Shown piece after piece: positions 25,887 through 33,321 of a DNA stretch of 64,000 bases (its first letter is position 1; every line of letters begins with the position of its first letter). The position numbers and the translations under genes are program-made. Below the pieces are notes generated by a model, which worked only from the letters and a program-made list of their open reading frames with translations, had not been told where the DNA came from and did no database searches. Location: NCBI RefSeq assembly GCF_000024625.1, contig NC_013407.1:992001-1056000 (forward strand). Direction: 5' to 3'. The DNA comes from Methanocaldococcus vulcanius M7 (GTDB taxonomy: Archaea > AGJL01 > Methanococci > Methanococcales > Methanocaldococcaceae).

Positions 25887-26555
25887 CTAAACATCCTTTT
25901 CTACAATCTTCCCATCTTCTAAAACCACATAAGGGTATGGTTTTTTTGACTTCAATAATAATTCCGTTGCTTCTTTGCTAATCTCTTTATATCTTTTAAT
26001 GTCAATTGGCTCAACAACTCTAAAGAGTATCTTTCTCCTACATTGGCTTCTAATATCTGGAGAGAAATACGAAACTCTTTGAGTGGCTAAAATAACTTTA
26101 ATATTTCTTTTCCTACCTTTTTTCAATAGAGCGATTAATGGAAAGCTTAAATATCTTAAATCAGCCCCACAGTCCTGCACTTCATCTATAATCAAAATAA
26201 TCCCCTTTGCCTTACAAAATTTATAAATCTCTTTCCATTTATTCAAAATAAACAAATAAAGAGTGTTAATTTTTTCTAAGTTTTCTTTAAACTCATCTTT
26301 GTTTAATGGTGGGGGAATTAAAACTCTAACAGCCCTATACTTTGCTAACTTTTTAACCAAATCGTTGAAGTTTAATGATTTTAGATTAATTGTAGGGATT
26401 TTTAGATGAGAATATTCCTCTTCTGGGTCTATGATAATTTTTAAAATATCTTTCCTATCGAACCATTTTGGCAGTATTTTTGTTTTAATGTAGTGGGACT
26501 TTCCACTTCCAGTAACTCCTAACACACATTCATGTTTAACTTCTGGCTGTTTCAT
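25887..26555 (-). CDS. A32/PRD1-P9-type genome packaging ATPase
   Basis: 222-aa P-loop ATPase of the FtsK-HerA superfamily. Walker A is G-V-T-G-S-G-K-S (residues 13-20), Walker B is I-I-L-I-I-D-E-V-Q-D (about 118-127), and A-T-Q-R follows at the sensor position. It is short, without membrane or DNA-translocase gamma domains, which fits the virion-packaging ATPases (poxvirus A32, PRD1 P9, STIV B204) rather than host HerA. It is the main marker for a PRD1-adenovirus-lineage virus. ATG 26555 follows GGGATAAG. It is read leftward, opposite to the capsid operon. Confidence 0.87.
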   Translation of the reverse strand: MKQPEVKHECVLGVTGSGKSHYIKTKILPKWFDRKDILKIIIDPEEEYSHLKIPTINLKSLNFNDLVKKLAKYRAVRVLIPPPLNKDEFKENLEKINTLYLFILNKWKEIYKFCKAKGIILIIDEVQDCGADLRYLSFPLIALLKKGRKRNIKVILATQRVSYFSPDIRSQCRRKILFRVVEPIDIKRYKEISKEATELLLKSKKPYPYVVLEDGKIVEKDV

Positions 26556-26564
26556 CTTATCCCT

Positions 26565-26843
26565 TTAAATTTTTAAATTTTTTAATAATGGTTTTATTTC
26601 TTTTTCATAAACTTTCCTGTTAATTTTCCAAACCAAAACGCCCCCTAATCCTTTTGTTAATGTAATTGTTGCTATTGGTAAAATGTCTAATTTATTTCCA
26701 AATGACATTTTTGGAATAAAACCAACCACTGATTTAGCAAATTTTAAAGCTCCATTGACATCATTTTTTGAAAAACTAATTTTATCCAATTCTTCTCCGT
26801 TCTCATCTACAAGTTTTATCATTAAATAGCTACCATGCGTCAT
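26565..26843 (-). CDS. 92-aa viral protein of unknown function
   Basis: Small alpha/beta protein with a Gly-rich mildly hydrophobic middle (I-L-P-I-A-T-I-T-L-T-K-G-L-G-G-V-L-V-W). ATG 26843 has GAGGGATAT upstream; a second ATG (26822) is weaker. Its first 14 bp overlap the original end (26830) of the disrupted gene upstream, showing that the two were once translationally coupled. It is followed 9 bp later by the packaging ATPase. Confidence 0.65.
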   Translation of the reverse strand: MTHGSYLMIKLVDENGEELDKISFSKNDVNGALKFAKSVVGFIPKMSFGNKLDILPIATITLTKGLGGVLVWKINRKVYEKEIKPLLKNLKI

Positions 26844-26953
26844 AATATCCCTCTGTTGAGTTTTCAGCTATTGTATTTTTATTTTCAATATTGGACGGTT
26901 TAGATGACTCTTTTTTCTCAACTGGTTTGTTTTGTTGCTGACTTTGATTTATC

Positions 26954-26986
26954 GCTTCTTGAACTTCTATATGGAAGTTCACAGTT
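26954..26986 (+). repeat. 33-bp target duplication, copy 1
   Basis: Identical to 27025-27057. It contains an internal dyad GAACTTC-N6-GAAGTTC. Together with copy 2 it flanks the 38-bp insert. Confidence 0.95.
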
Positions 26987-27024
26987 GAAGACCTTACATT
27001 CTTACAAAATTTTGATGTAAGATA
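26987..27024 (-). other. 38-bp inserted segment, inverted copy of 37314-37351
   Basis: Reverse complement of DNA just outside the right end of the provirus. Identity extends 2 bp to the left and 1 bp to the right into the duplicated target (26985-27025 against 37313-37353, 41 bp), so the insert may be 38-41 bp with a 30-33-bp target duplication. Confidence 0.9.
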
Positions 27025-27057
27025 GCTTCTTGAACTTCTATATGGAAGTTCACAGTT
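27025..27057 (+). repeat. 33-bp target duplication, copy 2
   Basis: Identical to 26954-26986. Flanking bases differ on both sides. Confidence 0.95.
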
Positions 27058-27712
27058 AGCATAAGTATTCCAAGAATGAAAGCATAATCATCTAATTTAA
27101 TTAATTTTTCATAGGTTTTTGGTAAAGTATTAGCTAAAACTCTTTCAATCCTAATTTTTATTTCATCTATTGCCTGTTTGTTCTTTTCAATGAAGTTCTT
27201 AACAAATTTGGCTTTATTTTTCAGTTCTTTGTAGAATAATGCAAACATCATGAAGTAGAAGAAAAATGCATAGTCCAATATTGCAGATAATTTGCATTCA
27301 TCAGCAGATTTTGGGGGCTCTTTTTCCATTGAAAAGTCAATTTCATCGTCATCAAAGCTAATATCTCCAAACTCTTCCTCATCTTCTTTATTTTCCATAC
27401 GCTCTTCATTCTCCTCATCGGAATCTTCAGATTTATTCATAGATTTAAGTTCTTCCAGTGCTATATTTTCCAAATTTTGACTATCTTCTAAGCTTTCATT
27501 TTCTTTATTTTCAAGTTTTTTATTCTCCTCATCATTGAATTTAATCTCTACCATGTTCTCACAAAAAATAGTAAGATTTTAATTGAATATAAGCTTTTTG
27601 CTGAAAAATATACATTTATTTTTTTAATAATCATGTAAAACTATAAGATTATAAAAATATAAGTTGAATAAATGTATATAACTATAACTGTATATTTGCA
27701 TGCTCCAATAAC

Positions 27713-27789
27713 CTTTAAATACTACTTTTTAGTTAAAATAAAGATGGGGCTACCCCGATTGATGTGATAACATAAAAACGGGTGAAAGT
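27713..27789 (+). promoter_or_regulatory. Promoter and structured leader of the viral structural operon
   Basis: A TATA-like CTTTAAATAC (27713-27722) is about 25 bp upstream of a small hairpin GGGG-CTA-CCCC (27746-27756), followed by a short leader and the binding site CGGGTGA before ATG 27790. The CCCCG arm could alternatively pair with CGGG of the binding site. The position suggests the hairpin lies at the 5' end of the mRNA. Confidence 0.5.
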
Positions 27790-28011
27790 ATGACAGATCC
27801 AGTGGCGGTAGGAGTGGATGCAGGAACTTTGTTGTTTATGATTTTGGCAGGTATGGGACTTGTTGGAGTGGTAGCATATTCAAAATTCAACAGCTACAAA
27901 GCAAAAGAAGAAGTTAAGCATGAAATTAGGACTGATTTGTTAGATAGGGAACAAACAAAAGAAATAAAGAGAATTGAAAGAGAAATCGACGACATAAAAA
28001 GAACAAAATAA
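27790..28011 (+). CDS. Membrane-anchored coiled-coil protein, first gene of the structural operon
   Basis: 73-aa protein: one N-terminal membrane segment (T-L-L-F-M-I-L-A-G-M-G-L-V-G-V-V-A) and a charged helix ending D-D-I-K-R-T-K. ATG 27790 follows GGGTGAAAGT. Directly after its TAA, the +1 frame continues a coiled coil for 32 residues (28010-28108), so the protein may be longer through frameshifting, or the gene is broken. A likely virion membrane component from its position ahead of the capsid gene. Confidence 0.7.
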   Translation: MTDPVAVGVDAGTLLFMILAGMGLVGVVAYSKFNSYKAKEEVKHEIRTDLLDREQTKEIKRIEREIDDIKRTK

Positions 28012-28108
28012 ACAATTTTTAGAACGAATTGCAAGATTGGAGGCAAAAGTCGAAATGTTAGAGAAAGAAAATCAGCATTTGAGGGATTTAGTGTTTAAAA
28101 AACTTTAA
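28010..28108 (+). other. Frameshifted coiled-coil extension of the preceding gene
   Basis: In the +1 frame relative to 27790-28011, codons from 28010 read K-Q-F-L-E-R-I-A-R-L-E-A-K-V-E-M-L-E-K, a leucine-heptad helix, to a TAA at 28106. There is no start codon with a binding site, only an internal ATG. It looks like the rest of the upstream coiled coil. Confidence 0.55.
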
Positions 28109-28144
28109 TTTTTCTTTATAAATTAAAATTTTTTTGGTGATAGT

Positions 28145-28276
28145 ATGATACCAGAAAATTGGACATTTTGGGGAGTGAATGTGAAAAAAGGAGTAGCATT
28201 AGGAATTATAATATTTTTGGTTATATTTACATTTGGATTAATAATTCATCATACTTTTGGAAAAGATATACTATAA
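28145..28276 (+). CDS. 43-aa single-pass membrane protein
   Basis: M-I-P-E-N-W-T-F-W-G followed by a hydrophobic helix (V-A-L-G-I-I-I-F-L-V-I-F-T-F-G). ATG 28145 is preceded by GGTGATAGT at ideal spacing and the stop is 9 bp before the capsid gene start. Small membrane proteins like this are usual in viruses with an internal membrane. Confidence 0.75.
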   Translation: MIPENWTFWGVNVKKGVALGIIIFLVIFTFGLIIHHTFGKDIL

Positions 28277-28285
28277 GGTGGGAGG

Positions 28286-29149
28286 ATGACTGTATTAGAC
28301 AATATGGTTAGCAAATTGTATTCAGCAGTGGTAAGAACTGTTAAAGCCAAAGAGAGTGATGATATTTACGATTTTGATGATAGTAAATTTGTTGAAAAAG
28401 TTTTCTTTTCTATTTCTAACGTAGAGGATACTGATAAAGAGAATGTTAGAATTACTATACATGCTGGAACGAGGGATAGAACATTCTTTGATGGGACTTT
28501 AACAGATTTATTAATGATTTCATACTTGCAAAACTCCAGAAATATTATTGACACAACAAATAAGACATATAAATCATTAATAGCTTTTGATTACTCAAAT
28601 GATTTGTTTATGACACCATTAGCCCCTTATCTAACTCCTGTTAAAATTACGGTTTCAAATACTACTGCTAACGACCTTACAATTAAATTAGGATTTGAGG
28701 GAGTAGATAGCGAGGATGTAGTTAATACATTTAGAGAGATTTACAAAAAAGCAACAGGAAAAAGCATCATAACTGATAATGAATTAAAAACATTTATGCA
28801 ACAAGAATTTAAAAAGAGAAGATTTTTAAGTAGGACTGAAACACTAACAGCTACTGAACAAGGTTTCCAAATCCCTGCAGGGGCGGGAATTTACGATAGA
28901 ATAATAATTTACACCATTTCTGGAAATATAGAGCAAATTAAATTTACTGGCTTGGATACGATAATTGAAGAAAACGATATGGACACTTTAACAAGTGTTA
29001 GTTTGTTAGAAAATAACTTAAACCCCTCTTTGGCTCCATCTGATCAAATTGCGATTTTAGAGGGATTGCCTGCAAATGTTAATTATCAACTGAGAATATG
29101 GGGGGAAACAGGAACTAAATTTAAGATATTATTGGAAAAAGTGGTTTAA
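28286..29149 (+). CDS. Putative major capsid protein (double jelly-roll candidate)
   Basis: 287-aa soluble, beta-rich protein without a signal peptide. Strand-rich blocks (E-N-V-R-I-T-I-H-A-G; P-V-K-I-T-V-S-N-T-T-A-N-D-L-T-I-K-L) alternate with short helices, in two halves of about 140 aa each, fitting two jelly rolls; its size is close to small members of the double jelly-roll family. The identity is inferred from size, fold pattern, strong binding site (GGTGGGAGG), place at the head of the structural operon, and the PRD1-type ATPase in the same element. I see no direct sequence motif, and such capsids have none. Confidence 0.62.
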   Translation: MTVLDNMVSKLYSAVVRTVKAKESDDIYDFDDSKFVEKVFFSISNVEDTDKENVRITIHAGTRDRTFFDGTLTDLLMISYLQNSRNIIDTTNKTYKSLIAFDYSNDLFMTPLAPYLTPVKITVSNTTANDLTIKLGFEGVDSEDVVNTFREIYKKATGKSIITDNELKTFMQQEFKKRRFLSRTETLTATEQGFQIPAGAGIYDRIIIYTISGNIEQIKFTGLDTIIEENDMDTLTSVSLLENNLNPSLAPSDQIAILEGLPANVNYQLRIWGETGTKFKILLEKVV

Positions 29150-29350
29150 ATGCCAACAATCTATAAATTTTTGAGAAATAGGGAATTATTGGTTTTTGGT
29201 GCAGGTCTTGGATTAGGAGCTTACTCAATGTATGAACTTTCAGATAAGTCCAATAAGATAAATAAAACAGTAGAAATGGCAATATTTTTTATTATTTTGT
29301 TAATTGTTGGCTTGTATATTGCTAAAAGAAGAAAATTGGTGAAATTATGA
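29150..29350 (+). CDS. 66-aa two-pass membrane protein
   Basis: Two hydrophobic helices (L-L-V-F-G-A-G-L-G-L-G-A-Y and M-A-I-F-F-I-I-L-L-I-V-G-L-Y) with a Lys/Arg-rich end. The ATG follows the capsid stop directly (TAAATG) and its TGA overlaps the next ATG by 4 bp, so translation is coupled to the capsid gene. Its Gly-rich first helix resembles that of the next protein. Confidence 0.75.
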   Translation: MPTIYKFLRNRELLVFGAGLGLGAYSMYELSDKSNKINKTVEMAIFFIILLIVGLYIAKRRKLVKL

Positions 29351-29649
29351 TTGATCCTGCATTATTGAGAAGAGAAGTTATGGGGTTTAGAGGAAAGTTA
29401 GCAAATTTGATTAGAGATAACAAAAAAGTAGTATTGGCTGGTGCTGGTGGTTTAACTGCTGGATATTTGGCTAATGAAATGCTAAGTAGTGGAGAAACAC
29501 AAGTATATAGGATAAAAAGAAATGACGGGACACTTATTGAAAAAATTGTAAAAAAAGAAGATGGGAGCGTTAATTATTTAGGAATTTTTTTAATAGTAGG
29601 AATTTTAGGGGCTATTTGGTATTTTTTTGTTAGAAAAAAGAAAAGCTAA
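29347..29649 (+). CDS. 100-aa two-pass membrane protein
   Basis: Similar plan to its 66-aa neighbour: a Gly/Ala-rich first helix (V-V-L-A-G-A-G-G-L-T-A-G-Y-L), a 35-aa polar loop (V-Y-R-I-K-R-N-D-G-T), and a second hydrophobic helix (Y-L-G-I-F-L-I-V-G-I-L-G-A-I-W) with basic end. It starts inside the stop of the previous gene (ATGA overlap). Probably a viral membrane protein. Confidence 0.75.
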   Translation: MIDPALLRREVMGFRGKLANLIRDNKKVVLAGAGGLTAGYLANEMLSSGETQVYRIKRNDGTLIEKIVKKEDGSVNYLGIFLIVGILGAIWYFFVRKKKS

Positions 29650-29662
29650 ATAAGGGATGATT

Positions 29663-30625
29663 ATGGTTTTATTAAGATTGGGAAGACGATTAACAAGTGG
29701 TTATGCTAAAAAATTAGCTGAATTAAGGAATCTGTATAAATTTAGATTATCGAGAGTTGCACAAATTAGGAACGCACTATTAAAAAGAAGAGTTTCATTG
29801 TTGCAGAAAATAAGACAGCAAAGATTGGAATTAGCAGAGAGATTAAAAGCACTTAGGGAAAGACAATTACAGAGATTAGAAGCTATGAAAAATAGAGCAG
29901 TTGAAATGAGAAATTTAGTAATGCAGAGAAGAGCATCAATTCTGAATAAAATAAAACAATATAGACAATCATTAGCAGAAAAGTTAAAAGCACTTAGGGA
30001 GAAAAATCAAATGAAGATAAAAGAAATTGAAGAAGCGAGATTAAAAGAAAGAATGATGATGCAACCAAAAAAAAGTTTATTAGAAAAACTAAGTGATTTA
30101 GCAAACATCGGATTTTTGGGATTAATGGCTTATGAGATGTTTAAACCACAAGAACAAGGATTAGAAAATGGAGATTTAGGAGATTTAGGATTAGGGGATT
30201 TGGGAGCTGGAGATTTAGGAAGCTTAGGATCTGGAGATTTAGGCAGTTTGGGAGATTTAGGAAGTATGCCTACGGATAGTTTAGGAGATTTGGGAAGTTT
30301 AGGAGATTTAGGGACTGGTGATTTAGGAAATGATGAAAGTGGGGATATATTAGATGGATTAAGTAATGGAAACGATTTAGGGGATTATGGAGATAATGGT
30401 TTAGGGGACTATGGAGATTATGGTTCAGGGGACTATGGATTGGATGATGGATTATATGGACTAAATAATGGGGGAGAAGGAATTGTGGATGGAATTTCAA
30501 ACAAATTAGGAATTCCTAAAGAATTTGTTTATCTGGCTATTGGAGGAGCAGTTTTAATTGGGGGTTATTACTTTGGAGTTAAAAAAGGTGGATTTAAGAA
30601 ATTAAAAAAGAAAATATCAAAGTGA
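29663..30625 (+). CDS. Arg-rich coiled-coil / GDLG-repeat / membrane protein
   Basis: 320-aa protein of three parts. Residues 1-130 are a basic coiled coil rich in Arg and Leu (R-L-K-A-L-R-E-R appears twice), long enough to span a particle or bind DNA. Residues about 170-275 are an acidic Gly-Asp-Leu repeat (G-D-L-G units, turning into G-D-Y-G). The C-terminus has one membrane helix (F-V-Y-L-A-I-G-G-A-V-L-I-G-G-Y-Y-F-G) and a Lys-rich tail. ATG 29663 is 3 codons inside the longest frame and better spaced from GGGATG. The repeats suggest a fibre or scaffold protein; a structural role in the virion is inferred. Confidence 0.72.
   Translation: MVLLRLGRRLTSGYAKKLAELRNLYKFRLSRVAQIRNALLKRRVSLLQKIRQQRLELAERLKALRERQLQRLEAMKNRAVEMRNLVMQRRASILNKIKQYRQSLAEKLKALREKNQMKIKEIEEARLKERMMMQPKKSLLEKLSDLANIGFLGLMAYEMFKPQEQGLENGDLGDLGLGDLGAGDLGSLGSGDLGSLGDLGSMPTDSLGDLGSLGDLGTGDLGNDESGDILDGLSNGNDLGDYGDNGLGDYGDYGSGDYGLDDGLYGLNNGGEGIVDGISNKLGIPKEFVYLAIGGAVLIGGYYFGVKKGGFKKLKKKISK
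30171..30474 (+). repeat. Imperfect short tandem repeats encoding GDLG/GDYG
   Basis: About 300 bp built of 9- to 12-bp units like GGAGATTTAGGA, giving the Gly-Asp-Leu repeats in the protein above. Such tracts change length readily and can vary between strains. Confidence 0.85.
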
Positions 30626-30629
30626 GATC

Positions 30630-30815
30630 ATGTATTTTGTATATGGGGAGATAGATGATTTAGGAGCAGGGAATCAAATTTATTACGTTAATAGAACCGA
30701 AAATAAAGACAAAAATAAAAATAACGACAATAGAACAGCTATAATTATTATTTTACTACTAATAATTTTAATCGTGGTGATAGTAAATGGAATTAAAAAT
30801 AATTCCAAAAAATGA
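30630..30815 (+). CDS. 61-aa single-pass membrane protein
   Basis: Hydrophilic Asn/Lys-rich N-terminal part, then a strong hydrophobic helix (T-A-I-I-I-I-L-L-L-I-I-L-I-V-V-I-V) and a short basic tail. ATG 30630 follows GTGAG, 4 bp after the repeat-protein stop. Its last 29 bp overlap the next gene. Function unknown. Confidence 0.65.
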   Translation: MYFVYGEIDDLGAGNQIYYVNRTENKDKNKNNDNRTAIIIILLLIILIVVIVNGIKNNSKK

Positions 30816-31038
30816 CCCTTACTTGTTGGATGTTGAAGTTTCTGGAAGTGAGGAAGAGCTTTTAAAGTTAGAGGAAGCATATAAAACAACTGAATTAGGT
30901 TATTTGATTTTTGATTTAGCTTTTAACAATAATAAAGCAACATTCACAATAATAAAGCAAGATTTAGATGCTGTTAAAGCTATCTTAAAAAATATTGAAA
31001 AAGAAGTAGAAGATGAGGGAGAAGATGATAGAGCTTAA
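30787..31038 (+). CDS. 83-aa soluble acidic protein
   Basis: Small alpha/beta protein ending in an acidic tail (E-V-E-D-E-G-E-D-D). ATG 30787 is behind GGTGATAGTAA. It overlaps both neighbours, which indicates tight coupling in the structural operon. No known family recognised. Confidence 0.7.
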   Translation: MELKIIPKNDPYLLDVEVSGSEEELLKLEEAYKTTELGYLIFDLAFNNNKATFTIIKQDLDAVKAILKNIEKEVEDEGEDDRA

Positions 31039-31459
31039 TATTAATGAAGAGGCATATATAAACGAGCATTTAAAAAGAAGAGGGCAAATTTTGGATAATA
31101 TAGATAATGCATTATCAAATAAAGAGGTTAAAGAAATAAATGTATGGCAGGGATCTTGGAAAATAGGAAGAATGGATCAGAAAAGAAAAGGAGTTGTTGT
31201 CTGTTGCAAAAATGGAGATGTTATTGATATTAGACATTATGAAACTAAAATAAACAACAAAACAAATACAACCGTTTATGCTTCTGCAATGATAAATAAA
31301 AGATGGAGATGGCTTGGTGTAGTAAGTAATGATGAAACAGTATGTAATTTAGTTAAAAATGTTATAGAGAGGACTGAAAATTTAAAAAAAGAGCTGGATA
31401 ATAAAGTAGCAATAAAAATAAAATCGAAATATGAAAGAATTGGAATAAAAAGAGGATAA
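31025..31459 (+). CDS. 144-aa soluble viral protein, unknown
   Basis: A beta-rich middle with aromatic positions (I-N-V-W-Q-G-S-W-K-I-G; R-W-R-W-L-G-V-V) framed by charged helices. Two candidate starts (31013, 31025); I prefer ATG 31025 behind GAGGGAG. It overlaps the previous gene by 14 bp. No family recognised; a virion or assembly role comes only from position. Confidence 0.65.
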   Translation: MIELNINEEAYINEHLKRRGQILDNIDNALSNKEVKEINVWQGSWKIGRMDQKRKGVVVCCKNGDVIDIRHYETKINNKTNTTVYASAMINKRWRWLGVVSNDETVCNLVKNVIERTENLKKELDNKVAIKIKSKYERIGIKRG

Positions 31460-31468
31460 CGGGATAAA

Positions 31469-31810
31469 ATGACAGGTTTCAGAGGAATAATTAGAGACAT
31501 TTCAAATGTTGATTTTTATTGTGATGTAATATCAAACGAAGGAAAAAAGGAATTTACAATTAACAAACCTTTTAGGATTATACAAGTTAGTTTTTCAGGT
31601 TTTCAGGAAAATAGCCCAGTAATAGCATCTGTTTATGGTGATGAAAGATCACACGGGAATTATTATGTCTATAAAGGGACAACGGGAGAGCAATTTAAAA
31701 AATCTCCAATCCTCATAAACAAAATAGAAGTTGAAGTTATTGGACAGGTAGAAAATCCAATATTTGTTAATATCGTTTATGAAATTTTAGAAGATAACTA
31801 TGGTGTATGA
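31469..31810 (+). CDS. 113-aa beta-rich protein (candidate minor capsid or vertex protein)
   Basis: Almost entirely predicted beta strands (F-R-I-I-Q-V-S-F-S-G; P-V-I-A-S-V-Y-G; I-E-V-E-V-I-G-Q-V), compatible with a single jelly roll or Ig-like fold. ATG 31469 is behind GGGATAAA. It overlaps the start of the 499-aa gene next to it. In PRD1-like viruses penton or spike proteins have such folds, so it is a candidate, unproved. Confidence 0.6.
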   Translation: MTGFRGIIRDISNVDFYCDVISNEGKKEFTINKPFRIIQVSFSGFQENSPVIASVYGDERSHGNYYVYKGTTGEQFKKSPILINKIEVEVIGQVENPIFVNIVYEILEDNYGV

Positions 31811-31812
31811 AT

Positions 31813-33312
31813 ATGGTTGATTGGAAGACAAAATTTATTGGAACACCAACATACAGCGATTTAAATAACTTTTTTAGCATAGACCTTAGTATAAATGAAA
31901 CCAGAACTTTTGGATCTACAAATAACAATTTACAGAGATTATTCGTTGGAAATGAAATTATAGATGATAAAAACGTTAATATTGATTTTAATATTGATTT
32001 TAATCTTCCAGATTTAATAGATTTCGGTTTTAATCTCCCAGATGTAAATGCAAGAACGGGATATATTTACTTTAACTTGGAAATACAACAGTTAGGATTT
32101 AGCATGTGGAGGGGAGTTCCATACATTAGATTTCCAGACCGAAATATGATTTTTCCAAGTGGATACAGATTAAGTAATGGAAACATATATTGGGGAACTG
32201 ATATAGAAGTTGGATGGATTACTTCCTTGGTGCAAAGAAGTATTAAATTAACAGGTTCAACTGAAAGGGATATTTTAGCTGAATTTGGAATTTATGATCA
32301 ACAATTTATAGATTTTTTAAAAAATTTTGTTTATAATGCATATAATTTAATGAAAAAATATACAGATTGGTATAATCATTTAGCAGACAATTCAAACACG
32401 CTTTCAGTTGCTATCGCAGTTAATACTGCAAGGCAGATATTCAATGCTTTATCGCAATATAACATCCAAGGAATTGTTGATATAGCAAAACAAAAATTAG
32501 GAGATGCTTATGAGTATGTTAAAGATCCTAACGTTCTAATAAGCATAGGTTTAAATTATGCAATCGACGCTCTTGGTGATGCTATTGTTGGAGCATTAGG
32601 CCTCTCAGAAGGAATTGCAGTAATTTTAGGATTTATGCTATATTCAGCCGCGGAATCAATAATGGACGGAGTTAAAAAATGGAATGAATGGAAACAGACA
32701 AACGGAGATAATGTTGTATCTTTTGCAAAATTTTTAACCAATTATTTTAATCCCACACCTGAAAATCCCATAGATGCAGATAATTTTTGGGGAAACTGGG
32801 CTGAACATATTATTGAATCTTGCAGTGCCATTGCAAATTTTTTGGGAATATCTAAAAATAATTACACCTGGGAAGATTTTCTTAATGAAATTTCAAAACT
32901 TGCTCCACAACTTATAACTGAAGATTTAAAATTTACAGTAGATTACACATTTGAATATACATTAGTAAATTGTAATTATGGATTTGCAAAATACGACGGC
33001 TGGTTTTTCCCAAAATACCACATTTATAAAGCTTATAATTTACAACCTTCAAATTACAAACTTTGTGGAATGATACCACTACCAAATGGAGATGTTTTTT
33101 TAAGAGAAATTGAATTAACAAAAGATAACATTGATAAACTCTTTAATAAGCCAAATTTCCCTTTATTAATGCTAAAAACTTGGAAAGGCACTTATGCTTT
33201 ATTAAGTCAAGTTATGGAAAATGAAGGTATCACAAAATTTGTAATTGGCTCAACTTTTCCGAGTTATTTGCAAATGAAGGCATATAATATTTTAAAAATC
33301 AGAATAGAGTAG
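31813..33312 (+). CDS. Large putative structural (spike or vertex) protein
   Basis: 499-aa protein, the largest of the element. The N-terminal about 150 aa are beta-rich (repeat-like I-D-F-N-I-D-F-N-L-P-D near 55-68); the middle (about 230-290) is helical with a hydrophobic region (A-I-D-A-L-G-D-A-I-V-G-A-L-G-L and I-A-V-I-L-G-F-M-L-Y), possibly a membrane-active segment; the C-terminal third is mixed, with aromatic residues. ATG 31813 is better spaced from GGTG than ATG 31807. It looks like a virion surface protein by size and operon position; no family match is recognised. Confidence 0.65.
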   Translation: MVDWKTKFIGTPTYSDLNNFFSIDLSINETRTFGSTNNNLQRLFVGNEIIDDKNVNIDFNIDFNLPDLIDFGFNLPDVNARTGYIYFNLEIQQLGFSMWRGVPYIRFPDRNMIFPSGYRLSNGNIYWGTDIEVGWITSLVQRSIKLTGSTERDILAEFGIYDQQFIDFLKNFVYNAYNLMKKYTDWYNHLADNSNTLSVAIAVNTARQIFNALSQYNIQGIVDIAKQKLGDAYEYVKDPNVLISIGLNYAIDALGDAIVGALGLSEGIAVILGFMLYSAAESIMDGVKKWNEWKQTNGDNVVSFAKFLTNYFNPTPENPIDADNFWGNWAEHIIESCSAIANFLGISKNNYTWEDFLNEISKLAPQLITEDLKFTVDYTFEYTLVNCNYGFAKYDGWFFPKYHIYKAYNLQPSNYKLCGMIPLPNGDVFLREIELTKDNIDKLFNKPNFPLLMLKTWKGTYALLSQVMENEGITKFVIGSTFPSYLQMKAYNILKIRIE

Positions 33313-33321
33313 AGGGAAAGC

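Larger units (their letters stand above)
26830..27554 (-). pseudogene. Viral acidic membrane protein gene interrupted by a 71-bp insertion
   Basis: Now read as 186 aa (stop at 26994): residues 1-85 very acidic (Glu/Asp), then two hydrophobic helices (A-F-F-F-Y-F-M-M-F-A-L-F-Y and F-I-L-G-I-L-M-L). The last ten or so residues come from inserted DNA. Removing 71 bp (one copy of the 33-bp duplication plus the 38-bp insert) restores an uninterrupted frame of 217 aa ending ...E-G-Y-Y-D-A-W at 26830, overlapping the next gene by 14 bp. 725 minus 71 is 654 nt, a multiple of three. The original tail was Gln/Lys/Ser-rich. The truncated protein may still function, since both membrane helices remain. 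Confidence 0.85.

Noticed and set aside
26954-27057. Ordinary CRISPR array of two repeats
   Set aside because: The repeats are part of a protein-coding gene and removing one unit restores its frame, so this is an insertion into a gene, not an array with a leader. No further repeats or cas genes are nearby.
29680-30600. Rearward ORFs such as 30270-30500 and 30683-30889 on the minus strand
   Set aside because: They are shadows of the repeat-rich or AT-rich coding on the plus strand, with His/Pro- or Ile-rich translations and no binding sites.
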